The notes under the pieces are model-generated. The model did not search any database, was not told where the DNA came from, and saw only the letters and a program-made list of their open reading frames with translations. A stretch of DNA of 64,000 nt from Armatimonadota bacterium (GTDB taxonomy: Bacteria > Sysuimicrobiota > Sysuimicrobiia > Sysuimicrobiales > Sysuimicrobiaceae), in contig JAVKGX010000001.1 in the NCBI GenBank assembly GCA_031432545.1, forward strand, positions 1 to 64,000. Reading direction: 5' to 3'. Every line of letters starts with the position of its first letter. Position 1 is the stretch's first letter. Below are positions 8,394 to 16,113 of the stretch, in pieces. The position numbers and the translations under genes are program-made.

Positions 8394-9209
8394 TCACGTC
8401 CACGTGAACTTCTTGCGGACCTCGCGCGCGATGTCGGGCTGGATGTCGACGGGCAGGAGGTTCTCATACTCGCCCATGCGCGTCACCAGCCGCGCGCCGT
8501 TGGGAGCCCACTTCCCCTGGAACTTCCCCAGCTCCGGCACGTAGGCGATGCTGCCGCCCAGCTGCGTGGCACCGCCGTAGAACTCACCGTACTGCCCCAC
8601 GGCCAACACCGGCATCAGCAGCTCCATCGTGCGGGTGCGAACCGCGGACTGCATCGTCTCGAGCATGTAGGGCATGTCGGAGGACGCGGTCATCTGCACG
8701 AGCAGTACCTCGGCGCCCGCGTTGGCGAGTCGGCGGGCGATCTCGGGAACCAGAAGTTCGTAGCCCGCGATGATCCCGACCCGCACGCCGGCGACGAGGG
8801 CTGGTCGGTTGGGTCCGGGATCGTAGTGGCCACGCTCGGTGGGGTAGAACACCTGCTTGTAGTGCTTGCTCGTGATCTTGCCGTTGGGCGCGATGACGAA
8901 CGAGCAGAGGCGCGGCTTGGGGGGCTTTCGCGCCCCCTTGGGTCTGGGCAGGAGTTCGCGCGTAGTCCCACAGATGACGTACACGTTGGCCTCCCGGGCG
9001 GCCTGGCACAGGCGATCGGTCACCGGGCAGGGAATCGGCATCGGCTTGGTGTTCCCCAGGAAGTACTCGGAGAACGCGACCACCGCCGCGCCCTCCCGCC
9101 CGCCGCGGCGGATGAACTCCACCGCCTTGTCCAAGTTGTCGGTCGTCCCTTCCTGCCACGAGCGGCTCTCTCCCCACCGGTAGCGCATCTGCGCGAGGCC
9201 AAACCGCAC
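8394..9209 (-). CDS. carbon-nitrogen hydrolase (nitrilase) superfamily protein lacking the catalytic Cys
   Basis: 271 residues from GTG 9209, which has an excellent GGAGGTGGGGGA ribosome binding site. The nitrilase fold is recognisable: VRFGLAQMRYRWG start, catalytic-type Glu48 in VAFSEYFLG, and Lys118 in KHYKQVFYPTE. At the nucleophile-elbow position the sequence is GIIAGYELLVPE, where active members have (I/V)CYDxRFPE; residue 149 is Gly (codon 8765-8763, GGC) instead of Cys (TGC). The rest of the chain is full length and undamaged. Either this is a non-catalytic member, or a single-base difference or error has altered it. The neighbouring M24 peptidase suggests a shared peptide- or amide-related role (inference). 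Confidence 0.8.
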   Translation of the reverse strand: MRFGLAQMRYRWGESRSWQEGTTDNLDKAVEFIRRGGREGAAVVAFSEYFLGNTKPMPIPCPVTDRLCQAAREANVYVICGTTRELLPRPKGARKPPKPRLCSFVIAPNGKITSKHYKQVFYPTERGHYDPGPNRPALVAGVRVGIIAGYELLVPEIARRLANAGAEVLLVQMTASSDMPYMLETMQSAVRTRTMELLMPVLAVGQYGEFYGGATQLGGSIAYVPELGKFQGKWAPNGARLVTRMGEYENLLPVDIQPDIAREVRKKFTWT

Positions 9210-9300
9210 TCCCCCACCTCCGGTGCAGCCCCGATCACATGATCGGTACCCCAAGCCCCGGCTGCTGGAGCCGTTCTTCCCAGACTATTACGCGACCGAA

Positions 9301-9315
9301 CAGGAACTTTTCCTG
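9301..9315. repeat. short palindrome in a divergent intergenic region
   Basis: CAGGAA-CTT-TTCCTG is a perfect 6-bp inverted repeat in the 209-bp space between the divergent nitrilase-like and endonuclease III genes. It could be an operator for a dimeric regulator, but no clear promoter elements flank it. Confidence 0.3.
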
Positions 9316-9418
9316 CTCCAGCCGCCTTCCAGCGTGCTCAGACGCGTCCTTTCACGTCTGTTTGCCCCCCGACGCCGGCACTGGTACGCTCGTCTGTGAC
9401 CCCCCGCAGGAGGAAGCC

Positions 9419-10225
9419 GTGCCGCCCAGACGACCCCTCCACACACCACCGGGGCCGCCACGCGAGTCGGCCGAGCGCAAGCGCGCCAGGGCCGCCCGGA
9501 TCGTGGCCTTGCTGCGCAGGCGCTACCCGGATCCACAGATCCCGCTGCGGCACCGTTCACCTTTCGAACTGTTGATCGCGACCATACTTTCCGCCCAGTG
9601 TACAGACGAAATGGTCAACCGGGTCACCCCGCTGCTGTTCGAACGGTTCCCGACACCGGAAGCGATGGCGGCCGCCGACATCGCCCAGCTGAGGGCGATC
9701 GTGCGGCCGACCGGGTTCTACCAGCAGAAGTCCGCCACCCTGCAGGCTTGCGCGCGCGCCTTGCTGGAGCGCCACGGCGGCGAAATCCCCCCCGACATGG
9801 ACCACCTCACCCGCCTGCCCGGGGTGGGGCGGAAGACGGCCAACGTGCTGTTCTCCGCGGCCGCGATCGAGCAATGGCCGGACTGGCCCCACGCGCCCCG
9901 AGAGCGCGACGGCACCGGCATCGTCGTCGATACGCACGTCGCGCGCCTGAGCCGGCGGCTGGCGTTGAGCCTGCACACCGACCCCGTCAAGATCGAGCAG
10001 GACCTGATGGCGCTGATCCCGCGCAGGGAGTGGGCCCGGTTTGCGCTGCGGTTGATTTACTTCGGACGGGAAATCTGTACCGCCAAGCAGCCCAAGTGCC
10101 CATTCTGTCCGCTCAGCGAGCTGTGCCCTTCCTCGAAGTACCTCGGGAGGCCACCGTGGATGGAACGCTCCCGGTCGGGGGCTGCCAAACCGGACCGGAG
10201 GCGGGCCCGTGCGCCTAACGCCTGA
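9419..10225 (+). CDS. nth: endonuclease III (DNA glycosylase/AP lyase)
   Basis: 268 residues from GTG 9419 with a GCAGGAGGAAG ribosome binding site. It excises oxidised pyrimidines in base-excision repair. The helix-hairpin-helix with the catalytic Lys is LPGVGRKTANVLF; the catalytic Asp is in IVVDTHVARLSRRL; the [4Fe-4S] ligands follow the family spacing C-x6-C-x2-C-x5-C (CTAKQPKCPFCPLSELC). Relative to E. coli Nth there is an insertion of roughly 14 residues (QWPDWPHAPRERDG) between the hairpin and the catalytic Asp, plus N- and C-terminal basic tails. The last 11 bp overlap the convergent beta-propeller gene. Confidence 0.93.
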   Translation: MPPRRPLHTPPGPPRESAERKRARAARIVALLRRRYPDPQIPLRHRSPFELLIATILSAQCTDEMVNRVTPLLFERFPTPEAMAAADIAQLRAIVRPTGFYQQKSATLQACARALLERHGGEIPPDMDHLTRLPGVGRKTANVLFSAAAIEQWPDWPHAPRERDGTGIVVDTHVARLSRRLALSLHTDPVKIEQDLMALIPRREWARFALRLIYFGREICTAKQPKCPFCPLSELCPSSKYLGRPPWMERSRSGAAKPDRRRARAPNA

Positions 10226-11432
10226 TGGACCGCCGCAGCAACAGGTAGAGGGCCACCAAGGCGGCAAAGATCACCCAGGTCAGCCAGTGGCCGCTGCGGG
10301 GCCGCTGTGCGTCCGCCGGTGGCGAGACCGGACCCGCGACGATCTCAGAGGTCCCGCCCGCAGCCCGGGTCCAGGCCAGCCAGACTTCGCTTGCGGCATA
10401 CAGCGTGGGGTGCGCCCCGGGCCCAAGCGATTGGATCGGACGCCACCGGCCCTCGCGGCGCCGGAGCAGCACCCGGTCTTTGGAGATCCAGGCGACGTAG
10501 ACGGTCCTGTCCGCACCCACCGCGACGGTCGGGGCCTCCCCGGCCTCGGCGGACACCGTTTCCTCGGCGACGAGCGCCCCGAGTGACAGGCGCGCGTAGG
10601 TAACGAACGGGCCCGCGCGATCCCGCCGTTCCCACACCAGGTGCGCCGTGCCGTCGGGTTCGACAGCCAGCGCGACCCCGTAGGCGTCGTGTCCCGGCTG
10701 CGAGACCAGCGCTGGAGATTCCCAACGGCCCTCGCGCCACGTCGCGTGGTGCACTCGATAGCGTTGCCCGTCGAACTGGTACCAGGCGGCCTGTAAGACT
10801 CCCCCTGCGGCTTCGAGCGCGGGGTTGAGCGAGTCCGGAAACCCTGCCGACAGCAGCGCCGGGCGGCTCCACCCGCCGGGCACGCTGCGGGTGTGCAGGA
10901 TCTCATAGATGGCTCCGTGCCGCGTCGTCTCGCCTGGGCGCACGCCGTACCAGACCACGTGCACCCCGTCGGACGCCGCCGCGACCGCGGGGAAACCGGC
11001 GTAGTCCGGACCCAAAGACAGCTTCGTGTGGCCCGACCACCCACCCGCACCTCGCACCGCGTACCAGACGTGACCGACGGTCTCGTAGTCGACCCACACC
11101 GCGTGCACCCGGCCGGCGCGGTCGGCCGCGACCGCGGGCAGCGAGGCCCGAATCCCGCGGCGGCTCAGGCGCGCCTCCCGGATCCAGCGGCGGCCTCCAT
11201 CGGTGGAGCGCGCGACGAATACCTGATCGACGCCGTCTTCTGGGGCTACGTAGGCCAGATACAAACCCTCGCTGGTCTGCGCGATCTTGCGCTGGTTGTT
11301 GGCAGCGGTCGCGTCCTGCGACGCGCCCAAGATCCGGCCCGACGCCTCCGGCGCGGAAATGGTGACCTTGCCGCCGAGCAGGACAACGGCGAGGGCGAGG
11401 CAGATTGGCCGCACACCCCTCGGATACCACAT
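10215..11432 (-). CDS. exported, membrane-anchored BNR/sialidase-like beta-propeller protein
   Basis: 405 residues. An N-terminal signal peptide (RPICLALAVVLLGGKVTISA) is followed by repeated blades with the pattern 'D-x-x-G-x-x-H-x-x-W/V' and Asp-box-like turns (STDGGRRW, ADRAGRVHAVWVDY, SDGVHVVWYG, PDGTAHLVWER, ADRTVYVAWIS). One C-terminal transmembrane helix (WLTWVIFAALVALYLLL) and a basic tail would anchor it with the propeller outside. Sialidase catalytic residues cannot be identified by eye, so a binding or scaffolding role is as likely as hydrolysis. GTG 11414, after a GAGGGG stretch, is an alternative start. Confidence 0.65.
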   Translation of the reverse strand: MWYPRGVRPICLALAVVLLGGKVTISAPEASGRILGASQDATAANNQRKIAQTSEGLYLAYVAPEDGVDQVFVARSTDGGRRWIREARLSRRGIRASLPAVAADRAGRVHAVWVDYETVGHVWYAVRGAGGWSGHTKLSLGPDYAGFPAVAAASDGVHVVWYGVRPGETTRHGAIYEILHTRSVPGGWSRPALLSAGFPDSLNPALEAAGGVLQAAWYQFDGQRYRVHHATWREGRWESPALVSQPGHDAYGVALAVEPDGTAHLVWERRDRAGPFVTYARLSLGALVAEETVSAEAGEAPTVAVGADRTVYVAWISKDRVLLRRREGRWRPIQSLGPGAHPTLYAASEVWLAWTRAAGGTSEIVAGPVSPPADAQRPRSGHWLTWVIFAALVALYLLLRRSIRR

Positions 11433-11527
11433 CCGGTGGTCGGGCTCCTGTAGAATCGAGCGGGACGACCGCCGGCGCTTTTGCGGCGACCGCGGATCCC
11501 GCGCCGTTGGTTTGGGAGGTCGGTCGC

Positions 11528-12124
11528 ATGCACAACCCGAGGACGGAGCGGACGCTGGTAGTGGTCAAACCCGACGGCGTCCAGCGCGGACTGGTAGGTG
11601 AGATCCTGGGCCGCCTGGAGCGGTCCGGGTTGAAGATCGTCGGGCTGAAGATGCTCACCGCTTCGCGCGACCTGCTCGAGCGGCACTACCCCGACGACGA
11701 CGGCTTCCTACGCACGATCGGCGGAAAGACGAAGGAGGCGTTCGACGCTTACGGGCTCGACCTCCGCGAGCGCATGGGCACCGACGACCTGCGGGAGGTC
11801 GGCGCGCGCGTGCGCGGATGGCTGGTGGACTTCATGAGTTCCGCGCCCGTGGTGGCCGCGGTCGTCGAGGGGGTCCACGCGGTGAGCGTCGTGCGAAAGC
11901 TGGTGGGCGCGACGCTGCCGGTCTTCGCTGAACCCGGGACCGTACGCGGCGACTTCGCGGTAGACTCACCGACTCTGGCCAACCTGGAGGGCCGCCCGGT
12001 CCGCAACCTGGTTCACGCCTCCGGTACCCTTGAGGAGGCGCGATTCGAGATCGAACTGTGGTTCGGTGTAGACGAGATCTGGTCGTACCGCCGCGCCGAC
12101 GAAGGCGCGATGTTCGGGAGCTGA
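11528..12124 (+). CDS. ndk: nucleoside diphosphate kinase, long form
   Basis: 198 residues from ATG 11528 with a GGGAGGTC ribosome binding site. It transfers the gamma phosphate between NTPs and NDPs through a phosphohistidine. Conserved parts are RTLVVVKPDGVQRGLVGEI, VVAAVVEGVHAVSVVRKLVG, the P-loop-like GTVRGDFAVDSP, and the catalytic His in RNLVHASGT. Ordinary bacterial enzymes are about 140-155 residues; here about 28 extra residues (around FLRTIGGKTKEAFDAYGLDL) lie in the Kpn-loop region and about 10 more (TLANLEGRP) before the catalytic His. Similar long forms are known in some archaea and deep-branching bacteria. Confidence 0.9.
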   Translation: MHNPRTERTLVVVKPDGVQRGLVGEILGRLERSGLKIVGLKMLTASRDLLERHYPDDDGFLRTIGGKTKEAFDAYGLDLRERMGTDDLREVGARVRGWLVDFMSSAPVVAAVVEGVHAVSVVRKLVGATLPVFAEPGTVRGDFAVDSPTLANLEGRPVRNLVHASGTLEEARFEIELWFGVDEIWSYRRADEGAMFGS

Positions 12125-12154
12125 CGGAACTCGCCCCGCGTGACGGTGCGCCCA

Positions 12155-12925
12155 CTACGCCGGATCGAACGCGGGGATGCGGGCCAGCATCCAGACGCCG
12201 CCCTGCAGCAGCTGACCTGGCTGCGGATCGAGCAGCATCTCGGCGGGCGCGACCAAGTCGACGGCCGCCTTCTGAGTGTCCACGCGAAGGGCCCAAAACG
12301 GCAAGCCGGTCGCGGGGTTGCGCAGGCGGTCGACGCGCAGCAGTCTGCCGCTGAGCATCGCCGTCGCCTCCGGACGGTCGCCCCGGTCGGCGTCGTCCAG
12401 AGCCGTATGCGCGGTGCTCGCGAACGCATAGGGAGGCAGGCGGAACCCCGTCTCGCAGGACTGCACCGCCAGGGCCAACTCGTCTTCGTACACACTGGCC
12501 TCGTGGAGGAACCCGACGATTCTGGCCTCCAGGGTGCGGGGCAGGTCGCCGAACCGCGGCGAGGCAGCCAGGAAGTCCACCAAATCGCAGACCAGCGGGA
12601 ACGCCCCAGAGTAAGGTTCGCCGGGATCCGTGGGGTCGATCCAGCCCTCGATCCACCCCTCCTCGGGGTGGTCAGGGTCGGCGCCCCACGCGGTGATCGC
12701 GACGCGCCGCTGCGCACCCCCGTCGTAGAAAGGCAGGACGCCGAGCACCTCGCCCCGCGGCCCGACCTCCGCCCACAGTTCCACGTCCGCCCCGGCCCGC
12801 CACCGTCGGAGGGTGACCCCGGTCCCGGACGGAACGGACTCGCCCTGGGAGGCGGCGTGGGAAGCCAGGGCGTGGACTTCGGCCGCGTCGGCGACGGCGA
12901 ATCCCACACACGCGTAGTAGCTCAT
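12155..12925 (-). CDS. protein of unknown function
   Basis: 256 residues from ATG 12925 (MSYYACVGFAVADAAEVHAL). It overlaps the stop of the upstream GNAT reading frame by 4 bp, so the two were translationally coupled. I do not recognise a family. Visible features are a ferredoxin-like start, a segment rich in acidic and aromatic residues (DPDHPEEGWIEGWIDPTDPG), and a C-terminal half (LVAPAEMLLDPQPGQLLQGG) resembling an OB-like beta domain. There is no signal peptide or membrane helix, so it is probably cytoplasmic. Confidence 0.6.
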   Translation of the reverse strand: MSYYACVGFAVADAAEVHALASHAASQGESVPSGTGVTLRRWRAGADVELWAEVGPRGEVLGVLPFYDGGAQRRVAITAWGADPDHPEEGWIEGWIDPTDPGEPYSGAFPLVCDLVDFLAASPRFGDLPRTLEARIVGFLHEASVYEDELALAVQSCETGFRLPPYAFASTAHTALDDADRGDRPEATAMLSGRLLRVDRLRNPATGLPFWALRVDTQKAAVDLVAPAEMLLDPQPGQLLQGGVWMLARIPAFDPA

Positions 12926-13496
12926 CCTCGCTGTCCCATCCTGCCCCCCGCTGTTTGGGGATGCTCTTCGTCCAGGATGGCGTACAGGATCATGTCCCAC
13001 CAGCGCCCGTTGCGCCACAGGCGCTTTCGCTGCACGCCCTCACGGTGGTATTCGCACTTCTCGTACACGCGCTGCATCGCACGGTTGAACTCGAACGTCC
13101 TCCCCTCGATGCGGTGCAACCCCACCTGCTCGAACGCGAACCGGTTGCGCGTGCGGATCGCGTCCGTACCGTAGCCCTTGCCCCACACTTCGCGCTCGCC
13201 GATCATCGTCCCGCCGACCGTGCACCGATCCTGCCAGTCGATCTCGTGCAGGCCCGTAAACCCGATGTGCCGGTCTCGGTGAGGATCGCCCAGACGAACG
13301 CCTCGCGGCCGAAGTCCTTCTCGATCCGGTCGAACCACTCGGCTTCCTGCCCGCGCGTGACCCCGAAGCACCGAAGCAGGGTCGAGGTGACGTCGGGATC
13401 GTTCATCCAGCGCCACGCGTTGTCCAGATGGTCATGCCGATCTGGGGGCACCAACCGGATCCGCTCTCCGCGCAGGCCCAACGCGCCCACGGGCAT
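12922..13496 (-). pseudogene. RimJ/RimL-type GNAT acetyltransferase interrupted by a frameshift
   Basis: Two overlapping frames make one protein. The first starts at ATG 13496 (GGGGAGGGG ribosome binding site) and reads MPVGALGLRGERIRLVPPDR through REAFVWAILTETG at about codon 76. The second supplies HIGFTGLHEIDW, then the acetyl-CoA motif with EREVWGKGYGTDAIRTRNRF and GLHRIEGRTFEFNRAMQRVY, to the stop at 12922. The switch is at 13267-13271, where one base appears to be missing between the Gly and His codons. Together they give a normal ~190-residue RimJ/RimL-like enzyme, so this is either a recent pseudogene or a sequencing/assembly error. Confidence 0.8.
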
Positions 13497-13616
13497 CCCC
13501 TCCCCGGCGACGGGATTTCGACCAGGCTTCTGCGAAGTTTACCAGAGCGAGGCTCTGCTCGGCGATCGGGGTGGCGAGGATCTTCGGACCGGCCGACCCT
13601 CAAATGGGAGCGTGCG

Positions 13617-16070
13617 ATGACAAAAGGCGAGGATCTGCGCGTTGCAGCCGACCGGCTGCGGTGGGTGTGCCGACCGGAGTACCTGCGCTTTGGGACCACG
13701 GCCGATCTGCCGCCGGAGCGGTCGTTGGTGGGCCAAGACCGCGCGGTGCGGGCGCTGGACTTCGGACTGTCGATTCGCCAGCCGCAGTTCCACGTCTTCG
13801 TCGTGGGCCCCGCTGGAACGGGCCGGACCACGTACACCGAGGCGAAGGTACGCGAGGTGGCCGCCCGCGACCCGACGCCGCCGGACTGGTGCTACGTCTA
13901 CAACTTCCGGTCTCCGGGCGAACCGGTCGCGTTGCGTCTGCCTCCTGGGGAGGGGCGGCGGTTCGTCGCCGCAATCGCCACGCTGGTCGACGACCTCCGG
14001 CAGGCGATCCGCAAGGTGCTGACCAGCGAGCAGTTCGAGGCCCTCAAGCGGCAGACGCTGGAGGGTCTAGAGGCCGAGGCCAACCGCATCTGGCAGCAGC
14101 TGGACGCCTTCGCCCGGCAGAAGGGCTTCCTGGTGCAGCGCGGCCCGGTCGGGATCACCACCGTACCCCTGGGCAGCGGCGGCCAGCCGATGAGCCAGGA
14201 GGAGTTCGACAGGCTGCCCGGCATGGCGCGCGAGCGCCTGGCGCAGGCCAACCGCGAGGTGCAGGAAGAGATCGCGGAGTCGGTCCGCCGGGTGCGCGCG
14301 ATCGAGCGGCAGGCACGGGAGGCGGTCGCGACGCTGGAGCGCAACGCGGTGCTCGCCGCGATCCGCGACCCGATCCAGCGGCTGCGCGACCGCTACCGAG
14401 ACCACCCGGATGTCGTCGCCCACCTGGATGCGATGCAGGAAGACGTCGTCGAGAACAGCGACGCCTTCCGCGAAGACGAGCAGCCGCCGCAGCTCCCACT
14501 GCCCATCCCGTTGCCGCGGCGCAGCGTGCTCGAGCGGTACGAGGTCAATCTGCTCGTGGACAACAGCGACGTGACCGGTGCCCCAGTCGTCTTCGAGAGG
14601 AACCCTTCCTACTACAACCTGTTCGGGAAGGTCGAGTACCGCGGCGAGCTGGGCGCGATGGTCACCGACTTCCGGATGATCAGGCCGGGCGCGCTGCACC
14701 GCGCCAACGGCGGGTATCTGATCCTCAACGCGCGGGACCTGCTGTTGCAGCCGGCGTCCTACGATGCCCTCAAACGAGCGCTGCGAAGCGGTGATGTACG
14801 CATCGAGAACCTGTCGGAGGTGTACGGGCTCATCCCCACGGCGACCCTGCGACCCCAACCGATTCCGCTGCGGGTCAAGGTCGTCCTGATCGGACCGCCG
14901 GAGCTGTACTATCCCCTGCACCGGCTAGACGACGACTTCCGCAAGATGTTCCGGGTGAAGGCGGAGTTCGACACCGAGATGCCCCGCACCGAGGAGAACA
15001 TGCAGCGCCTGGCGGCGGTGTTGGGGGTCGCGTGCACCGAAGACGGTCTGAGACCGTGCGACCGCACCGGCGTCGCCCGGATCCTCGAGTACAGCGCCCG
15101 GCTGGCCGGGTCCCAGGAAAAGCTGTCCACGCGCTTCGCGGAGATCAAGCAGCTTCTCGTCGAGGCGGCAGCCTGGGCCGAGCGCGACGGCGCGCCCGCG
15201 GTCTCCGCGGCCCACGTGCAGCGCGCCCTCGAAGAGAAGGTCTACCGCAGCAGGCAGTTGGAGGAGAAGATCCAAGACGCCATCCGGCGCGGCCAGCTGT
15301 TCGTCGACACCGACGGTGCGACCGTCGGACAGATCAACGGGATCTCGGTGTGGCAGGTTGGAGACTACGCCTTCGGTCGCCCGAACCGGATCACCGCCCG
15401 CGCGTTCGTGGGTGCGCGCGGCGTCGTGAACATCGAGCGCGAGATCAACTTGTCGGGGCCGATCCACAGCAAGGGTGTGCTGATCCTCAGTGGCTACCTG
15501 GGGGGCAAGTACGCGCTGCACCGACCCCTGAGCCTGTCGGCCACCCTGACCTTCGAGCAGACCTACGAGGAGGTTGAAGGCGACTCCGCATCGTCGGCGG
15601 AGCTGTACGCCCTGCTCAGCGTCCTCGCGGACCTGCCGATCGCGCAGGGGATCGCCGTCACGGGATCGGTGAACCAGCGGGGCGAGATCCAGCCGATCGG
15701 CGGCGTCAACGAGAAGATCGAGGGGTTCTATGCGGTCTGCAAGGTGAAGGGCCTGACCGGCCGTCAGGGCGTGCTCATCCCGCACAGCAACGCGCAGAAC
15801 CTGATGCTTCGGGAAGAGGTCGTCGAGGCCGTGCGGGAAGGGCAGTTCCACATCTGGGCCGTGTGGACGATCGACGAAGGGATCGAGATCCTCACCGGTG
15901 TCCCGGCGGGCGACATCCGGCCGGACGGGAGCTACCCGGAGGGGACCGTGCACCAGCGCGTCCTCGCCCGGCTGGACGAGTTCGCCGAGCGCATGCGCAG
16001 GATGCGTCCGTCGAGGGAGCAGGAACGCGAGCCGTCGGAACGCGAGCCCAACGCGGAGGGCAGCGGGTAG
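13617..16070 (+). CDS. Lon-like ATP-dependent protease (LonB/AAA_32 type)
   Basis: 817 residues from ATG 13617 (GGGAG upstream). The N-terminal ATPase part has a Walker-A-like GPAGTGRTT with Arg in place of Lys, as in the AAA_32 Lon-like group, and a long charged helical insertion at about residues 120-260. The C-terminal Lon protease domain has the Ser/Lys dyad: Ser657 in EGDSASSAELY and Lys700 in GGVNEKIEGFY, 43 residues apart as in classical Lon. No Lon substrate-binding N domain is seen. It is a cytoplasmic processive protease of the kind sometimes annotated 'ATP-binding protein' or YcbZ/LonH-like. It stands alone, divergent from the GNAT pair. Confidence 0.88.
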   Translation: MTKGEDLRVAADRLRWVCRPEYLRFGTTADLPPERSLVGQDRAVRALDFGLSIRQPQFHVFVVGPAGTGRTTYTEAKVREVAARDPTPPDWCYVYNFRSPGEPVALRLPPGEGRRFVAAIATLVDDLRQAIRKVLTSEQFEALKRQTLEGLEAEANRIWQQLDAFARQKGFLVQRGPVGITTVPLGSGGQPMSQEEFDRLPGMARERLAQANREVQEEIAESVRRVRAIERQAREAVATLERNAVLAAIRDPIQRLRDRYRDHPDVVAHLDAMQEDVVENSDAFREDEQPPQLPLPIPLPRRSVLERYEVNLLVDNSDVTGAPVVFERNPSYYNLFGKVEYRGELGAMVTDFRMIRPGALHRANGGYLILNARDLLLQPASYDALKRALRSGDVRIENLSEVYGLIPTATLRPQPIPLRVKVVLIGPPELYYPLHRLDDDFRKMFRVKAEFDTEMPRTEENMQRLAAVLGVACTEDGLRPCDRTGVARILEYSARLAGSQEKLSTRFAEIKQLLVEAAAWAERDGAPAVSAAHVQRALEEKVYRSRQLEEKIQDAIRRGQLFVDTDGATVGQINGISVWQVGDYAFGRPNRITARAFVGARGVVNIEREINLSGPIHSKGVLILSGYLGGKYALHRPLSLSATLTFEQTYEEVEGDSASSAELYALLSVLADLPIAQGIAVTGSVNQRGEIQPIGGVNEKIEGFYAVCKVKGLTGRQGVLIPHSNAQNLMLREEVVEAVREGQFHIWAVWTIDEGIEILTGVPAGDIRPDGSYPEGTVHQRVLARLDEFAERMRRMRPSREQEREPSEREPNAEGSG

Positions 16071-16113
16071 GACGCCTGCGGCTGAGCACCACGGACTCCG
16101 GTAGGGACATCGG

